64,000 nt of DNA from Casuarina equisetifolia (GCA_028551475.1 CM052362.1:5455354-5519353); one strand, 5' to 3'. Counted from the stretch's first letter, positions 24,123 through 35,825 are shown. Made by a program: numbers and translations. The notes: a model not told the origin generated them from the sequence alone.

Positions 24123-27100
24123 CCCAAGGACCTTGCCCTCAAGGTCCATTTCTGGATACCTCTCCTTCATTGTCTCTAGCTTCTCCCAAGTTGCTGCTTC
24201 AGGTGCTAAGCCTTTCCAATGCACTAGAATCTTTGTCTTCCCCTTCTTTGTTTTTTGATCCAAGATTGCTTGTGGCTGCGCAATTATTACTCCTTCCTCC
24301 TCTAAAGTTTGAGGCAACTCTGATTGCACTTGTACCATGGGACTAATGCACCTTTTAAGGGAAGACACATGGAATACAGGGTGTATTTTTGATTCTGGTG
24401 GGAGTTTCAGTTTATAAGCTACTGTTCCTACTCTCTTTTCCACTTCAAAAGGTCCATAATACCTTGGAGCCAACTTTTGATCCCTTCTAAGAGCTATTGA
24501 CAAGCTTTTATATGGTTGTAACCTTAAATAGACCATATCCCCAGCTTCAAATGATTCCTCCCTTCGGTGTTTATCATGATTCTGCTTCATCCTATGTTGT
24601 GCTTCCAAAATCTTGTGCTTGGCCTCCTTAATAATTTTGTCTCTGCTCATAAGCTCATGTTCTACAGATTCCACTGGTGTTGATCCAGGAATATATGAAA
24701 GTAAACTTGGAGGGGATCGTCCATAAACAATTTCATAAGGACTCTTTCCTGTAGAACTGTGGGGACTAGTATTATAGCATAATTCTGCCCATGGCAACCA
24801 TCTAACCCAATTTTTGGGTTCATCTTCTGTAAAGCACCTTAAATACATCTCAAGAGTTTTATTTGTTGCTTCTGTTTGTCCATCAGTTTGGGGATGATAA
24901 GCTGACGAATGATGGATGCGGGTACCTTGCAAATTAAATAACTCTGTCCAGAAAGCACTAGTAAAAATGGGATCCCTATCACTTACAATTGTTTTGGCAT
25001 TCCATAGAGTTTCAACACCTTGCTAAAAAATTCCTTTGCCACTGTTGCTGCTGTAAAGGGATGTTTTAGGGGTATAAAATGGGCCATCTTAGATAATCTA
25101 TCCACCACAACCATGATAGTTGTTTTACCCTCTGATGGAGGCAGCCCTTCAATAAAGTCCATAGACAAATCTGACCAAATTTCTCCAAATGGGTAATGGT
25201 TGTACTAAACCAGCAGGGGAGTATTTTGAAATTTATTTCTTTGACACACTTCACAGCTCATCACCACTTGTCTAACCATTTTGTCCATGCTTTTCCATGC
25301 AAATACTCTCCTAATCCTTTGTAATGTTTTTGTAACTCCTTCATGAGTATCAACATGCATCTCTTTAGCTATATCATTAACTATCCTCAAATCTGCTGGT
25401 AAATAAATTCGACCTTTCCAAAACACTAACCCATCTCGAACCTTCCAATGTCTCCCAGCTTCTCCTTCCGCAATTTGCTTGAATAACTCCTGTGTTTCTG
25501 GGTGATTCTTCACTTCCTCTTGAACAACCTCTAACCATTTTGGAACCGGTCTAGAAATGCCCCAAAACTCTGCATCTTTTTCCTTTTCCTGCAACTCTGT
25601 CAACTCTTCTTCTTTTCTTGATAGAGCATCTGCAGCGGAATTTTCTTTCCCTGCCTTGTACTGAACTATAAAGTCAAAACCCATCACCTTAGCTAACCAT
25701 CTTTGCTGCCATGGGTAGTTAATTTCTGCTCACACAAGAACCTTAAAGTTCGATGGTCCGTGCGTACAATAAAATGTCGTCCCAACAAATAAGTTCTCCA
25801 CTTTTGAATGGCTAGAACCATGGCCATTAGCTCTTTCTCATATGCTGACAACTGTAGAGATTTTCCTTTTAATGCTCTACTAAAGAAAGCAATTGGCCCT
25901 TCACCTTGTGACAACACTGCACCAACACCAATGTCTGACGCATCAGTTTCAACTATAAATGTCTTATTAAAATCTGGCAAACATAGACTGGGCTCTTGTC
26001 ATTGTCTGTTTTAGCACATTAAAAGCATTCTCCGCTTCTTCAGTCCACTTGTAATTTCCTTTCTTAAGCAATTGCGTCAATGGTGCAGCTACAATTCCAT
26101 ACCTTTGTATAAATTTCCTATAATAGCCAGTTAACCCTAAGAAACCCCTTAGTTGTTTGAGGTTTTTTGGTCGTGGCCATGTTAGCATTGCCTGAATCTT
26201 ATCAGGTCTGCTGAAACCCCATCCCTTCTGATGATATGCCCCAAATAATACACCTCTTCGCCTCCAAAGGAACATTTACTTTTCTTTACAAACAACTATT
26301 CACTTTGCAAAATCTGAAATACCCTTTCAATATGTTTCAAGTGCTTATCCCAATCTTTGCTATATATTAAAATATCATCAAAGAAAACCAATACAAACTT
26401 CCTTAAACATTCTCGAAATACCTGATTCATAAGGGCCTGAAATGTAGATGGGGCATTTGACAACCCAAAAGGCATAACCAGAAATTCATAGTGGCCTTCA
26501 TGTGTCTAAAATGCTGTCTTCTCAATGTCCCCTTGCTGCATTCTAATTTGATGATATCCCAGCGCAAATCTAGTTTTGTGAAAAACCTAGCCCCATAAAG
26601 CTCATCAATCAACTCATCAACTGTTGGAATTGGAAATTTATCTTTAATAGTAACCCGATTTAGTGCTCTATAATCAACACACATTCTCCAAGTTCCATCA
26701 TGCTTCTTTACCAACAACACTGGGGATGAATAAGGGCTGTTGCTAGGGCGAATCACCCCTAACATTAGCATTTCTTTCACCAACCCTTCTATTATTCCTT
26801 TTTGATAATGAGGATATCGATAAGGCCGGGTAATAGCAATAGCTCCAACACCTTCCTTAAGAGGAATCTTATGATCCACCAAGCGATTAGGAGGTAATCC
26901 TCTTGGTTCCTCAAAGACTTTGGCATACTTTTCCAATAACTCATCCAACACTTTTCTTTTCTCCATACTTGGATCATCTTTATTCTCAACTCCCATTAAT
27001 TCAGCCTTCCCATATTGTTCATCTTTTAATTCTTCAGATTCAGGATACTTTGCTCCCCAAATACACATCAAAATTCCCGTCTTTGACTTCTCAAACTCCT

Positions 27101-27662
27101 TCTCTATAGATGACTCTTCCACTATTTTGCTAGGAACCCCCCTAAAAGCCTTCAATTCAATCTTTCTTCCTTCATTTCTAAACTTTACCATTGAATTTTC
27201 AAAGTCTAATAGAAGCTGTTTCAAAGATTCCATCCACAATATACCCAACACAGCATCATTCCCATGTAATGGCAACACCCAAAAGTCCATTAAAAATTTT
27301 TCCCCATGAAAATTTACTTCCACGGAGCGACATAACCCTTCACACTTTACCTTTCCTCCATTAGCCACAACTGCTACTAATCCATCCTCCTTACTTGGCT
27401 GTAATCCTAGCCTTTTAGCTGTCTTTGTAGATAAGAAATTATGAGTGCTCCCTGTATCCATTAAAAATCGAACTCCAATTTCTTTGTTATTGACTTTTCC
27501 TATCACTTTTATCGTTTGAGGAGTATACACCCCCTTTAAGGCATTAAGAGATATCATTGGCTGCTCTTGGTTCTCAATTAATGTCATCTCTTGCTCCTTG
27601 ACTTGTTGGTCCCACTCCTCCTCTAAACTTTCTTCCACTTCTTCATCCGAAATATCTACCAA
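24120..27662 (-). pseudogene. pol: Ty3 chromovirus pol, multiply broken
   Basis: Domains in order. Aspartic protease: DTGS at about residue 69 of the 27662-26427 frame. RT: VDYRALNRVTIKDKFPIP, then FDD at 26382-26374. RNase H: FIVETDASDIGVGAVL (25980-25693). Integrase zinc-binding H-H-C-C (25687-25205). Integrase core: MDFIEGLPP and VVVDRLSKMAHF, then HPQTDGQTEATNK. Chromodomain: ILVHWKGLAPEAATWE at the C-terminus. Lesions: frameshifts near 26558, 26205, 25985, 25715 and 24985, and in-frame TAGs at 26508-26506, 26298-26296 and 25207-25205. The frames are otherwise well preserved, so decay is recent. The encoded polyprotein would have processed itself, copied the RNA and inserted the cDNA; the chromodomain usually directs insertion to heterochromatin. 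Confidence 0.92.
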
Positions 27663-28558
27663 AAGCGCAAATAATTGTTTGCACTTATGTCCTGGCCGAA
27701 TTTCTCATCACAATGAAAACATAGGCCTTTCCTTCTACGTTCTTCCATTTCGGCTCCTGTCACCCTTTTAATAGGTGCATTGGGCTTGGGTTTATATGCA
27801 TCTGAAGTTACCACTCTTCTCATAGTCACCATTGGAGCTCGAGCTTCTAACTTGTTCTTTGCCTCAAAAATCTTGGCATAGCCAGCAGCTTGTGCCAAAT
27901 TAACTGGATTCCGAGATTGAACATCCAACATAAGGTTCTCTTTTAAACCCCCTAAAAAGAACCCAACCTGTTGTTCATCCGTAAGGCCCCCACCTGTCTT
28001 CATGACTAACCGATGAAATTTAGCCTGATACTCCTGCACATCTCCGGTTTGGCGTAACTTATAAAATTCTGTATAAGTATTATGGTATTTGGCTGGCCCG
28101 TACGTGTCCACCATAGATTGAGTAAACCACTCCCATGTTATAGGCCTGCCTCTAGCATTTTGTTTAAAAACCTTAGACCAAACCAGTGCATCTCCTTCTA
28201 AGTGCCAAGAGGCAATACTTACTTTTTCATCTTCCGGGGTCTTATAGCATTCAAAGAACAATTCTGCCTGATAAATCCATCCTGCTGGATCAGATTCCCC
28301 ATTATATTTAGGAAACTCAATCTTGCCTATCTTCAACTTCCCTTCATGGTTAGACTTGTTTCCAGAGTTACTGCCCCCACTTGGGGGTTCTGCAGAAACT
28401 TCTTCTTGCCGACTGCCCGACGTTCCACCTTTATCCTTGTTAACACCCAAAGCCTCTGTAAGTGCTGCCATCATTTGCTTCATCTCCTCCATTTGGGTCA
28501 TTATTTGAGCTGTTTGGCTCTCTAAACGCCCTATCCTTTCTTCCGTTGTCTGAGCCAT
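27656..28558 (-). CDS. gag: Ty3 chromovirus Gag, 300 residues, zinc knuckle shifted
   Basis: The start chosen is the ATG at 28558-28556 (MAQTTEERIGRLESQTAQ), 24 bp downstream of the primer site; the longer frame upstream runs into the LTR and is rejected. The coiled-coil-like N-terminus is followed by the retrotransposon Gag core (GWIYQAELFFECYKTPED, then GRPITWEWFTQ, VQEYQAKFHRL) and a basic region before CFHCDEKFG. The second half of the CCHC knuckle lies in the pol frame, so either a single-base loss at about 27694 separates gag from pol or the element uses frameshifting; I favour a lesion because no slippery site is visible. Gag would form the particle and bind element RNA. Confidence 0.82.
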   Translation of the reverse strand: MAQTTEERIGRLESQTAQIMTQMEEMKQMMAALTEALGVNKDKGGTSGSRQEEVSAEPPSGGSNSGNKSNHEGKLKIGKIEFPKYNGESDPAGWIYQAELFFECYKTPEDEKVSIASWHLEGDALVWSKVFKQNARGRPITWEWFTQSMVDTYGPAKYHNTYTEFYKLRQTGDVQEYQAKFHRLVMKTGGGLTDEQQVGFFLGGLKENLMLDVQSRNPVNLAQAAGYAKIFEAKNKLEARAPMVTMRRVVTSDAYKPKPNAPIKRVTGAEMEERRRKGLCFHCDEKFGQDISANNYLRFW

Positions 28559-28581
28559 CACCGCACTAGCCGGATCAACTG

Positions 28582-28593
28582 GCTCTGATACCA
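28582..28593 (-). promoter_or_regulatory. Primer binding site, initiator tRNA-Met (Ty3)
   Basis: On the minus strand TGGTATCAGAGC, a perfect match to the usual plant initiator-Met site, three bases after the 5' LTR end. Confidence 0.95.
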
Positions 28594-28596
28594 AAT

Positions 28597-29497
28597 TGGC
28601 ACGGAGGCGGGCCTGAGATCTTGTAAAAGGTCTATTTACTGGCAAAGCCCAATCCGGTCCAAGCCACAAATTATTATTATTTCTCCGCCTCCTGCTGCTT
28701 CCTATTTTTATTCCACAAAACCACTACACCCTTAACCCCACCTGAATTCCCTCCACAAGGAAAATCCCCTCACTTGTTACTTATAACAAACACCACACCA
28801 GCACTTTTCAAATTCAAATAGATAAGCTACTTTTTCTCCCATTATCCCACGGTTTCCAACAACCCAAAATTAAAGGACGAGTACTCAAACAAGTCACGGC
28901 AAGGATAACAATAATGGTCAAACAACTTTCACGCGTTAGTATTATCTCCGAGACAAACCACTAGGAGAGAGACAAAACCAAATGGTCATGCGGTCAAGCC
29001 AACAAGATAATAAACGAGTCTTTACGGTCGGCCACTTAGTCTCACAACCAAATCCAACAAAATACACAGTTCAGTTACAAAGTCACCACAAAACAACCAA
29101 TCACCGAGAAAACCCCAAACGGCCTTCACGGCCAGAGGCTGTCAGCAAATAACACTCGTCCACCTGAATAGCAGTAAGGCCAAATAAGCGAAACAGTTTG
29201 AAGGAATGGGAAACTCACAGAAAAGCCTGGTCTCTTCAGAGGGAGACTCGTACCTCACAGGGATAACGTTCCCAGCCAACGGGGTAATCCCACTTTCTTC
29301 AGAATTTTCCAGATCCCCTCGTTCTCCTCCGGTAGCTCTACAAAAACCAAGACTCCAATACTTCTACGACACCGTTTTCTTTTACAAAACACACAATACA
29401 TATTGATTAAATATACATGGGCCGTATAACTAAATATACATGAGTTGTAACTAAAATAAGCCCATTAACAAAATAGCAACAACCCACATACGTTCCA
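28597..29497 (-). mobile_element. 5' LTR of the Ty3 chromovirus
   Basis: 901 bp partner of 23207-24107. It holds the element promoter. Short open frames within it occur identically in both LTRs and are not genes. Confidence 0.95.
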
Positions 29498-29808
29498 TCC
29501 AGATCCGAAGAGAAATTCTCTTTCTCCCTCTCGCTCACTCTTCGAAAAATCGAAGGTTCTCCTACCTGCAAAACCGAAACCAGAGCGTGAGAGAGCTTCT
29601 GATTTTTCGAGAGAGTGAGTGAGAAGGAGGGAGACAGGAACGAAGACTGTTCAAAATGGCTGCCATTAGTATGTTTTATTTTGCTGCTCAATGTTCAATT
29701 TCTATCACTCCTCCTCTCTCATTCTCTGGTTTTCGCTTCTCATTGTTCAATTTCTATTTTGATGAATACTTGTAATTGTCAGGGGCATAAATAAAGGCTA
29801 TTTTGGAA

Positions 29809-30063
29809 ATGGAGGAGGCTAAACGAAGCTACATCTTGGCGGAATTCCAGGTTCTTTGGGAGGAAGAGGAAGCACGGAACCAAGCCGCAAAGACAGAGAA
29901 AGCCATGCCTTCATCATCCTCTTCAGATCTGCCGAGGAAGGAGGCTCCAGAATCTCTCGCTACCGAGTTTGACCAGATCGATGGCCTGTCGACCGTAGAA
30001 GAGAATGCAGAGAGGTCAGACCGACTTTTGGGCTCGGGTTGCACCCTACGCAAGTGGGGTTGA
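29809..30063 (+). CDS. Hypothetical acidic 84-residue ORF, duplicated at 60897-60487
   Basis: Function not recognised. The frame opens MEEAKRSYILAEFQVLWEEE and continues with a Ser-rich stretch (AMPSSSSSD) and an acidic segment. It is strongly charged, likely helical at the N-terminus, with no signal peptide. An in-frame ATG two codons upstream (29803) is also possible; I chose the one shared with the inverted copy. It follows the remnant exon 1 of the chimeric gene by about 130 bp. The two copies differ at few bases, including a 3-bp indel near the end, which does not prove selection. It could be a captured exon or chance. Confidence 0.3.
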   Translation: MEEAKRSYILAEFQVLWEEEEARNQAAKTEKAMPSSSSSDLPRKEAPESLATEFDQIDGLSTVEENAERSDRLLGSGCTLRKWG

Positions 30064-30315
30064 CTCGCCGGGAGGAGACGGTCGAGACCACGCGACGCTC
30101 GAACGAGAAGAGCCGGCTTTAAGTCGGGCCAGGCACGTGTCGGAGGCAACGGCCAGGTGACGCACGGTCCAAAATCCCAGTGGCGGGTGGGTTGCGGCAA
30201 AAAGGTCGCGCAGCGGTTTTTAGCAGCAAGGAGCCGAACGGACTTCCCCGCACGCGCAGCGGGTTTTCAGCTTTGCCTAGACTTCCACGCACGCTGCTGG
30301 TGGAATTCTCCCACT

Positions 30316-31105
30316 CCAGTGGAATATGATTAGATATAGTCGTGATTGTTCAAGAAAGTCTTAAAGTATAGCTATAGTGCGGCCAAACTGTAGATGACCA
30401 CGGTTTCTTTATAGTAGGTAAGTTGTCTAGCTGCAACTGTAAGAAAGTATAGAAACTAACATGCACAGATTTGTAGTCAAATAAGAAACCTCGTAGAAAT
30501 ATGAAGACGGGATAAATTAAATAAATTCAAAATTGAATCACGAGTAAGTAAGAATTTATTTAGATTGACTACTCTTATACTCATTTTTACGATTTGTTAC
30601 GATGAGTTTGATTTGTTGGCAACTTATTTATTTTAAAATAATTTTTTATCTGCTCAGGATCCACTTACAATCATAAATATATTTCTTAAGTATAAGGTTC
30701 AATTCACAATTGGAAAGACATGTTGGCAAAAGGAATATTTCGAATAGGTACATTAGATGTGATTTTGACATACATTAAATGATATATATGTGTCTAGATC
30801 ATGGGTATGTTAAATGTCACTATTTTGAATCACTAGCATAGAGGTGGATGTTCTTAAATAGTTTAGGAATAATAAAGTCAATTAATTTATTTCTTAGTTT
30901 GAATTTGATGTTGAAAAATAATTGCATATATACGAGGAGTAATTTTCTTATTGAAAAAGTATTAAAAAATGGTATTCTTCAAATTATGTTCTCTTCTAGT
31001 GGAACACTCATTTTGGATGATATGAGTGGGACCTAACCAGAATTTAAAGGATCTCCTAATCATGACTTAATATCTTTGGGTATAAGAATAAAAATTAGTA
31101 ATAAC
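30316..31105. repeat. Second copy of the 21011-21805 repeat
   Basis: Collinear with 21011-21805. Here it lies inside the 1.4-kb segment that is missing from the inverted block at 59400-61145. Confidence 0.8.
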
Positions 31106-31340
31106 AAATGTGTCGAGATTATTTAAACATGAGAGTGAGGTTTTTTATTAGTCAAGGGAATAACTAAATTGTTTACTTGGTTTGAAATACAAGTATAGAA
31201 TAAAGTCTCACTTTTATGTTTAAATGTGTCAAGATTATTTTAAATGTGAAGGTGGGGTTCTTTATTAGTCAAGGATATAACTAAATTGTTTACTTGGTTT
31301 GAAATACAAGTATAAAATGAAGTCTCTCTTGCACTTCTTA
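31106..31340. repeat. Tandem duplication, about 117-bp unit
   Basis: Two units start at about 31110 and 31226. Each contains 'attagtcaagg' and 'taactaaattgtttacttgg'. No coding content. Confidence 0.8.
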
Positions 31341-32429
31341 TGTCCATCATCGACTATTTGTTAGCATTCTTTCTTTTAGATTTTTGGATGTAAAATTTTT
31401 ATACTTAATAATGGAAAGGAAACATTAGGAAAATTTAAAAATAAAAGTGATAAATGGGTATTTCTTTGATATTCTAATAATAACAAAGTATAAAGTACTA
31501 AATAAAAAAACCTCGATACTTGAAGAGTCAATTTATGTTGTGTTTGATTAAACTAACCACTTCATTTAAGGAAAGGGGTCTGCTAATTGTACAAATATGA
31601 TCCCACTTCCAAGACAACTAGTGTCTAAAACCGAAACAGCAGCACAACGTGAGGAAAGCAAGGAAAATGAGGAACAATTCTCTTTTCCGAGAGTGAGGAA
31701 TGAAGCTAACTACTCTAAAAGGTAAGCACCCGGGTCCTTAGATGAGTATAAGAAGTTGAGTGAAGCCTTAGATGATGGTAATTGAAAGAAGTTAAGAGAA
31801 GAAAATTCATTCCTCTTTAAAACCAGCTTTTGATGACAGGAGCATATTTTTCATTTTACCAAGAATCAAGTAGTGGAAGGCAAGAAAATCACATATAACA
31901 GCAAATGCCACAACATGCAACATGGTCATTGGATCTCACCTCCAACCTCCTCCACCTCTACTTGCTTCTTGTCTCCCTCTGCCACATTAAGAAATTACAA
32001 AAAGGAAACATTAAGCGAGTATTCGTTTGATTTCTTCTCTCCCAACTCTCTCTATCCTTTGTTAACTTCGTCAAAGTTTTCATTTTCCAGAGAATAAAGT
32101 CGTACTTAATCATTTACTCTTTCTTTTTATATTACCATTTAGCAAGATCTGGAAATAAGCACTTGTTTATGGCTAAGAACAAGATGTTGACACTTCCCGA
32201 GACAGAGTGCAGAACGTAAGACGGCGAGGCACCATCTTTCAGCAGTTTTTATGGTTACCAAAGGCACATAGAAGCGTACAATAAGTTAAACGAATGGCAA
32301 GATTTTGTCACTCTCAATGACTACTTCCACATGTGGAATGACAAAGTTACTGCGGGATCGGCCATAGGCCGAAGCTCAGCAAAGCAACTTCTTCTGTCGC
32401 TTGAAAATGATATTTCGCACGTCCAGCGA

Positions 32430-32458
32430 GGCAAGAACTGACACGCGCAGTTCTTGCC
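32430..32458. other. Perfect 11-bp inverted repeat (hairpin)
   Basis: GGCAAGAACTG, a 7-base spacer, CAGTTCTTGCC. It is conserved in the inverted block at 59605-59633; a decayed version is near 54264. The function is unknown and it lacks a following T-run on either strand. Confidence 0.7.
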
Positions 32459-32499
32459 AATGACGTGGACATGGCTGAAGACGGTAAGCTATGGAACAT

Positions 32500-33107
32500 A
32501 TCAGAAAACATATGCTTGAAGCAAACCTCTGTCTCAAAATGATGACTATCGATCGGCCAATAAGCTTTTGGTCATCAACCCGCATCTCTAGTACAGCATA
32601 CTGGTTCGATTGATTGGACGCCAAGGCGCCAAAATTAACGTTGGTAAATCTAGGGAGAGTTCTTTTTGAATATTGCTTAATGGAGTAGTTGATTAGACAC
32701 AAACAAAAGCATTTTGCATTGATTAGACAAATTGATATTTTTCATTAAGAGCATATAAACTTAGAATAAATTCTAGTTATCAACTCACATCTCTAGTACA
32801 AGATACAAGATTCGATTGAACTGGATACCAATCTATTGAAATTAACATTAATAGTCTAGATAAAGTTCTTCTTCAATAGCCCTTAGTGAGTGATTAAATC
32901 TAACTCTTGTCATCTTGACAAAAATAGCACATTGCACTAATGGACAAATTGGTATTCCTATTGATTATATAATCATTGAATAAGTTATGGATATGGACTC
33001 ACATCTCTAGTACAACATATAAGGTTTGATCAATTTGGATGCCAATCCATTGAAATTAGCATTAATAGTTTTAGATATGTTCTTCTACCCTATAATTAAT
33101 GAGTATG
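32500..33107 (-). repeat. Satellite-like array B, running into a gap
   Basis: About three units of the roughly 215-bp repeat, in the same orientation as array A, with 'catctctagtac' recurring. The array meets the 500-N gap, as tandem arrays often do in assemblies. Confidence 0.75.
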
Positions 33108-33607
33108 NNNNNNNNNNNNNNNNNNNNNNNNNNNNNNNNNNNNNNNNNNNNNNNNNNNNNNNNNNNNNNNNNNNNNNNNNNNNNNNNNNNNNNNNNNNNN
33201 NNNNNNNNNNNNNNNNNNNNNNNNNNNNNNNNNNNNNNNNNNNNNNNNNNNNNNNNNNNNNNNNNNNNNNNNNNNNNNNNNNNNNNNNNNNNNNNNNNNN
33301 NNNNNNNNNNNNNNNNNNNNNNNNNNNNNNNNNNNNNNNNNNNNNNNNNNNNNNNNNNNNNNNNNNNNNNNNNNNNNNNNNNNNNNNNNNNNNNNNNNNN
33401 NNNNNNNNNNNNNNNNNNNNNNNNNNNNNNNNNNNNNNNNNNNNNNNNNNNNNNNNNNNNNNNNNNNNNNNNNNNNNNNNNNNNNNNNNNNNNNNNNNNN
33501 NNNNNNNNNNNNNNNNNNNNNNNNNNNNNNNNNNNNNNNNNNNNNNNNNNNNNNNNNNNNNNNNNNNNNNNNNNNNNNNNNNNNNNNNNNNNNNNNNNNN
33601 NNNNNNN
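33108..33607. other. Assembly gap, 500 N
   Basis: Exactly 500 N. Frames through it are artefacts. Confidence 0.99.
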
Positions 33608-34431
33608 TATGTCAAAAATTTTGTCCCACATTATCAATATATTAATTATATTTGAACCCAAACTTAGATTGGACATCCTATCATTCATAAATTTGGTTTC
33701 CATAATTTTAGAAGGAAAATGGACTTTTTAACATAATTTTAAACTTAAATTCATGTATAGTACTTTTTTGCTTATGGATAGAGATTTATGAAAAGCCTTC
33801 TTCTACTACTCTTTTTTTTTAAAAAATATTTTAATATAGCTAATAGGGGTGATGGGATTTAAACTAGGAACCTTACCAATAGAAGCCCATAGCTTTGCCA
33901 CTTAACTATTAGTCAAATTTCTTTTTCCATTACATTATCCTTGATGAAATGAAAAGTATGCTTCTATCACTATTTGCTAATTTTAAAGAGAATAAATTTT
34001 CCACGTGGTGTCATAATTTTCCTATATACTTATGAGAAGTCTTTTTTCATGTTTAAGACAAGAGTGCATTAAAAATTGTGTATTTCGTACTACTCAAAGT
34101 ATTATACTTATGTCTTTATCATTTTCCTTATTTTGTTAGTTGGGTTGGATTTAATGTCCTAGATGATGATGAGAGAATCTTGAGAATGTCCTTCCAGGAT
34201 TGCATTTTGTAGTCTCAAAACCTTGTCATCATGATATCCAAAAAGGATGGTTTGGCTTCACCATCTATGGGGTGAATTGCTTAGTTTAGTTGTACAACAG
34301 TAATCAAGGCTTATGTTGATTCAATAATTATTTATTTTTGAATTAAATAGAGTGATCACGGTCATTGTTGTCCAGTTTAGAACCCAACTAAACCATTCCG
34401 CCTTCATCTTCAATTTCAATAAACAACAGCC
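33608..34431. other. No gene; upstream flank of cyclase relic
   Basis: 34340-34431 matches 49525-49614 upstream of the other cyclase pseudogene ('ttaaatagagtgat'). Nothing else is recognised. Confidence 0.5.
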
Positions 34432-34760
34432 ATGGCTTCATAACTCCTCCAACTCTTAGCCGTGTCCAACACCATCCCTACCTCTCCACCACCACAATCG
34501 CCTACCCCTCCATCCTTGACACCAAAACCACCGATTACTCACTCTCTGCCACCCACGACAACAAAGACAGCCTTAGATCCACCGAAATGTCTATAATGGT
34601 TGCCGGATCATTGACATCAACCAGAAGTATAACTCGCACCTGGAGCTCTGGGAGTCTAGGGATGGGCAGGATTGGCTCTTCTCACTTTTGTCCAGCATTT
34701 ACTATGGCTTGCTCACCAACACTTCGAGAACGAAGATATCTGTCCATTTCATCACATTCA
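34432..34760 (+). pseudogene. Cyclase/kynurenine-formamidase-like relic, copy 1
   Basis: The ATG at 34432 follows the same upstream context as the copy at 49615. Pieces in different frames correspond to the N-terminal region of plant cyclase-family proteins: a Tyr-Pro-Ser-Ile segment, then the 'slsathdnkds' region and a WES..GQ-like stretch. Frameshifts are numerous, an early stop follows the start, and the metal-binding His motif is not preserved. It is more decayed than the second copy. Confidence 0.55.
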
Positions 34761-35825
34761 TTGTATGGATGCAAACTGGTTAGGAGCCAGATAATGTGCG
34801 CATTCCTAGTTCTCTAGGAAGGTAGTAGAACTTATTTTTACTAAGATGCTTAGTCAACAGATTTGCCACAAGACAATCACATATAAAATGATGATGAACT
34901 CAATGGTGGATTGGATTTTTGGTCAAATTAATTGCAGTGGTATTATCGTACTTAATATAAATGTGCATTTTGATATAGTATAATCAACAAGCTACCTTTT
35001 AATCTAAAGAACTTGTGTACAGAAATTTCTTAAGATTATATACTTGGCTTCTATAATAGAAGTAGCAACACTTCATTGATTCTTTAGTGAACAAGATATT
35101 CTTAAAATTGGCATGCTCTACTAGTATGTGATACACTAGAGAGATGAAGAATATTATATGCTGGAGTGACAAAGCATGTAATTGAAAAGTTGTCCCACAT
35201 TTTCTTAGCTTTTCCTTTGTGAGAATGACCTATTGTGGCTAACATATCAAACTAAATAAAGAAGGAAAGAATGTTTCATTGAATCAAGTGTTACAATACT
35301 GGACTTAGAAGTAGATTGAGTTTGTCTAACATATTCTTAATGCCCTTTCCATCAAATTTCTAGTTACTTTCCCTCCACATGTCCAAACTATGAATGAAAT
35401 ACAAAATAAGGAAAATGCCACCAACCCAACCAACCAGCAAGATATTTCCTTATATGTTGCATGTAGAATCGGCATCGGATTGACAAGATAATGACGATCT
35501 TTCTTAGATCGCTGGGGTAGATGTGATCCCCAATTCTCGCTTATAATTGAGATCTGCAATCCTACTCTTCTCTTGTGCAACATCCGCCCCACGGAAACAT
35601 TCATCCATGTCAGTCCTATTCTATGTGACCACTCCATGTAATAGGGAACCATTGAATTACTATAATTTTGAAATCTACGAGGTTGTTCGACCTCATCTTA
35701 GCAAACTCCAAGGAAAGAATTCACTCATTTTGGCGCTGAAATTTCAAGTGATGTATGTGGTTTTGGCTTTAAACCACTCCCTGAAGATAAATTGGTCCAC
35801 CACTCTATAGAGATAACTCATAACT
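34761..35825. other. No gene recognised
   Basis: Only short random frames are seen, and no boundaries of repeats that I can define. Confidence 0.45.

Larger units (their letters stand above)
23202..29502 (-). mobile_element. Complete Ty3 chromovirus insertion with TCCAG target duplication
   Basis: Target duplication TCCAG is at 23202-23206 and 29498-29502. The two LTRs are 901 bp each (23207-24107 and 28597-29497) and differ at only one base that I can find (T at 23749, C at 29139). The internal region runs leftward: primer site, gag, protease, RT, RNase H, integrase, chromodomain, polypurine tract. The Ty3-type order and the C-terminal chromodomain place it among plant chromoviruses; the clade is not resolved here. 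The pol frame is broken many times, so it is non-autonomous despite its young LTRs. The interrupted target is an upstream leader of a chimeric-gene copy; the empty site is at about 40361-40380. Confidence 0.95.
29503..32700 (+). repeat. Block repeated in inverse orientation at 59400-61145
   Basis: 29540-30132 matches the reverse complement of 60560-61140, and about 31530-32700 matches the reverse complement of 59400-60550. The segment between (about 30133-31529, 1.4 kb) is present here only. 29642-29680 is a remnant of the chimeric-gene exon 1: it keeps 'gaagactgttcaaaatgg' and the following 'gccat..gtatgttttatttt' but has lost the middle of the exon. The same deletion is in the inverted copy, so it predates the duplication. 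Confidence 0.85.

Noticed and set aside
24120..28669. Reading the Ty3 gag-pol as a host gene cluster
   Set aside because: LTRs, target duplication, primer site and polypurine tract show it is one retrotransposon.
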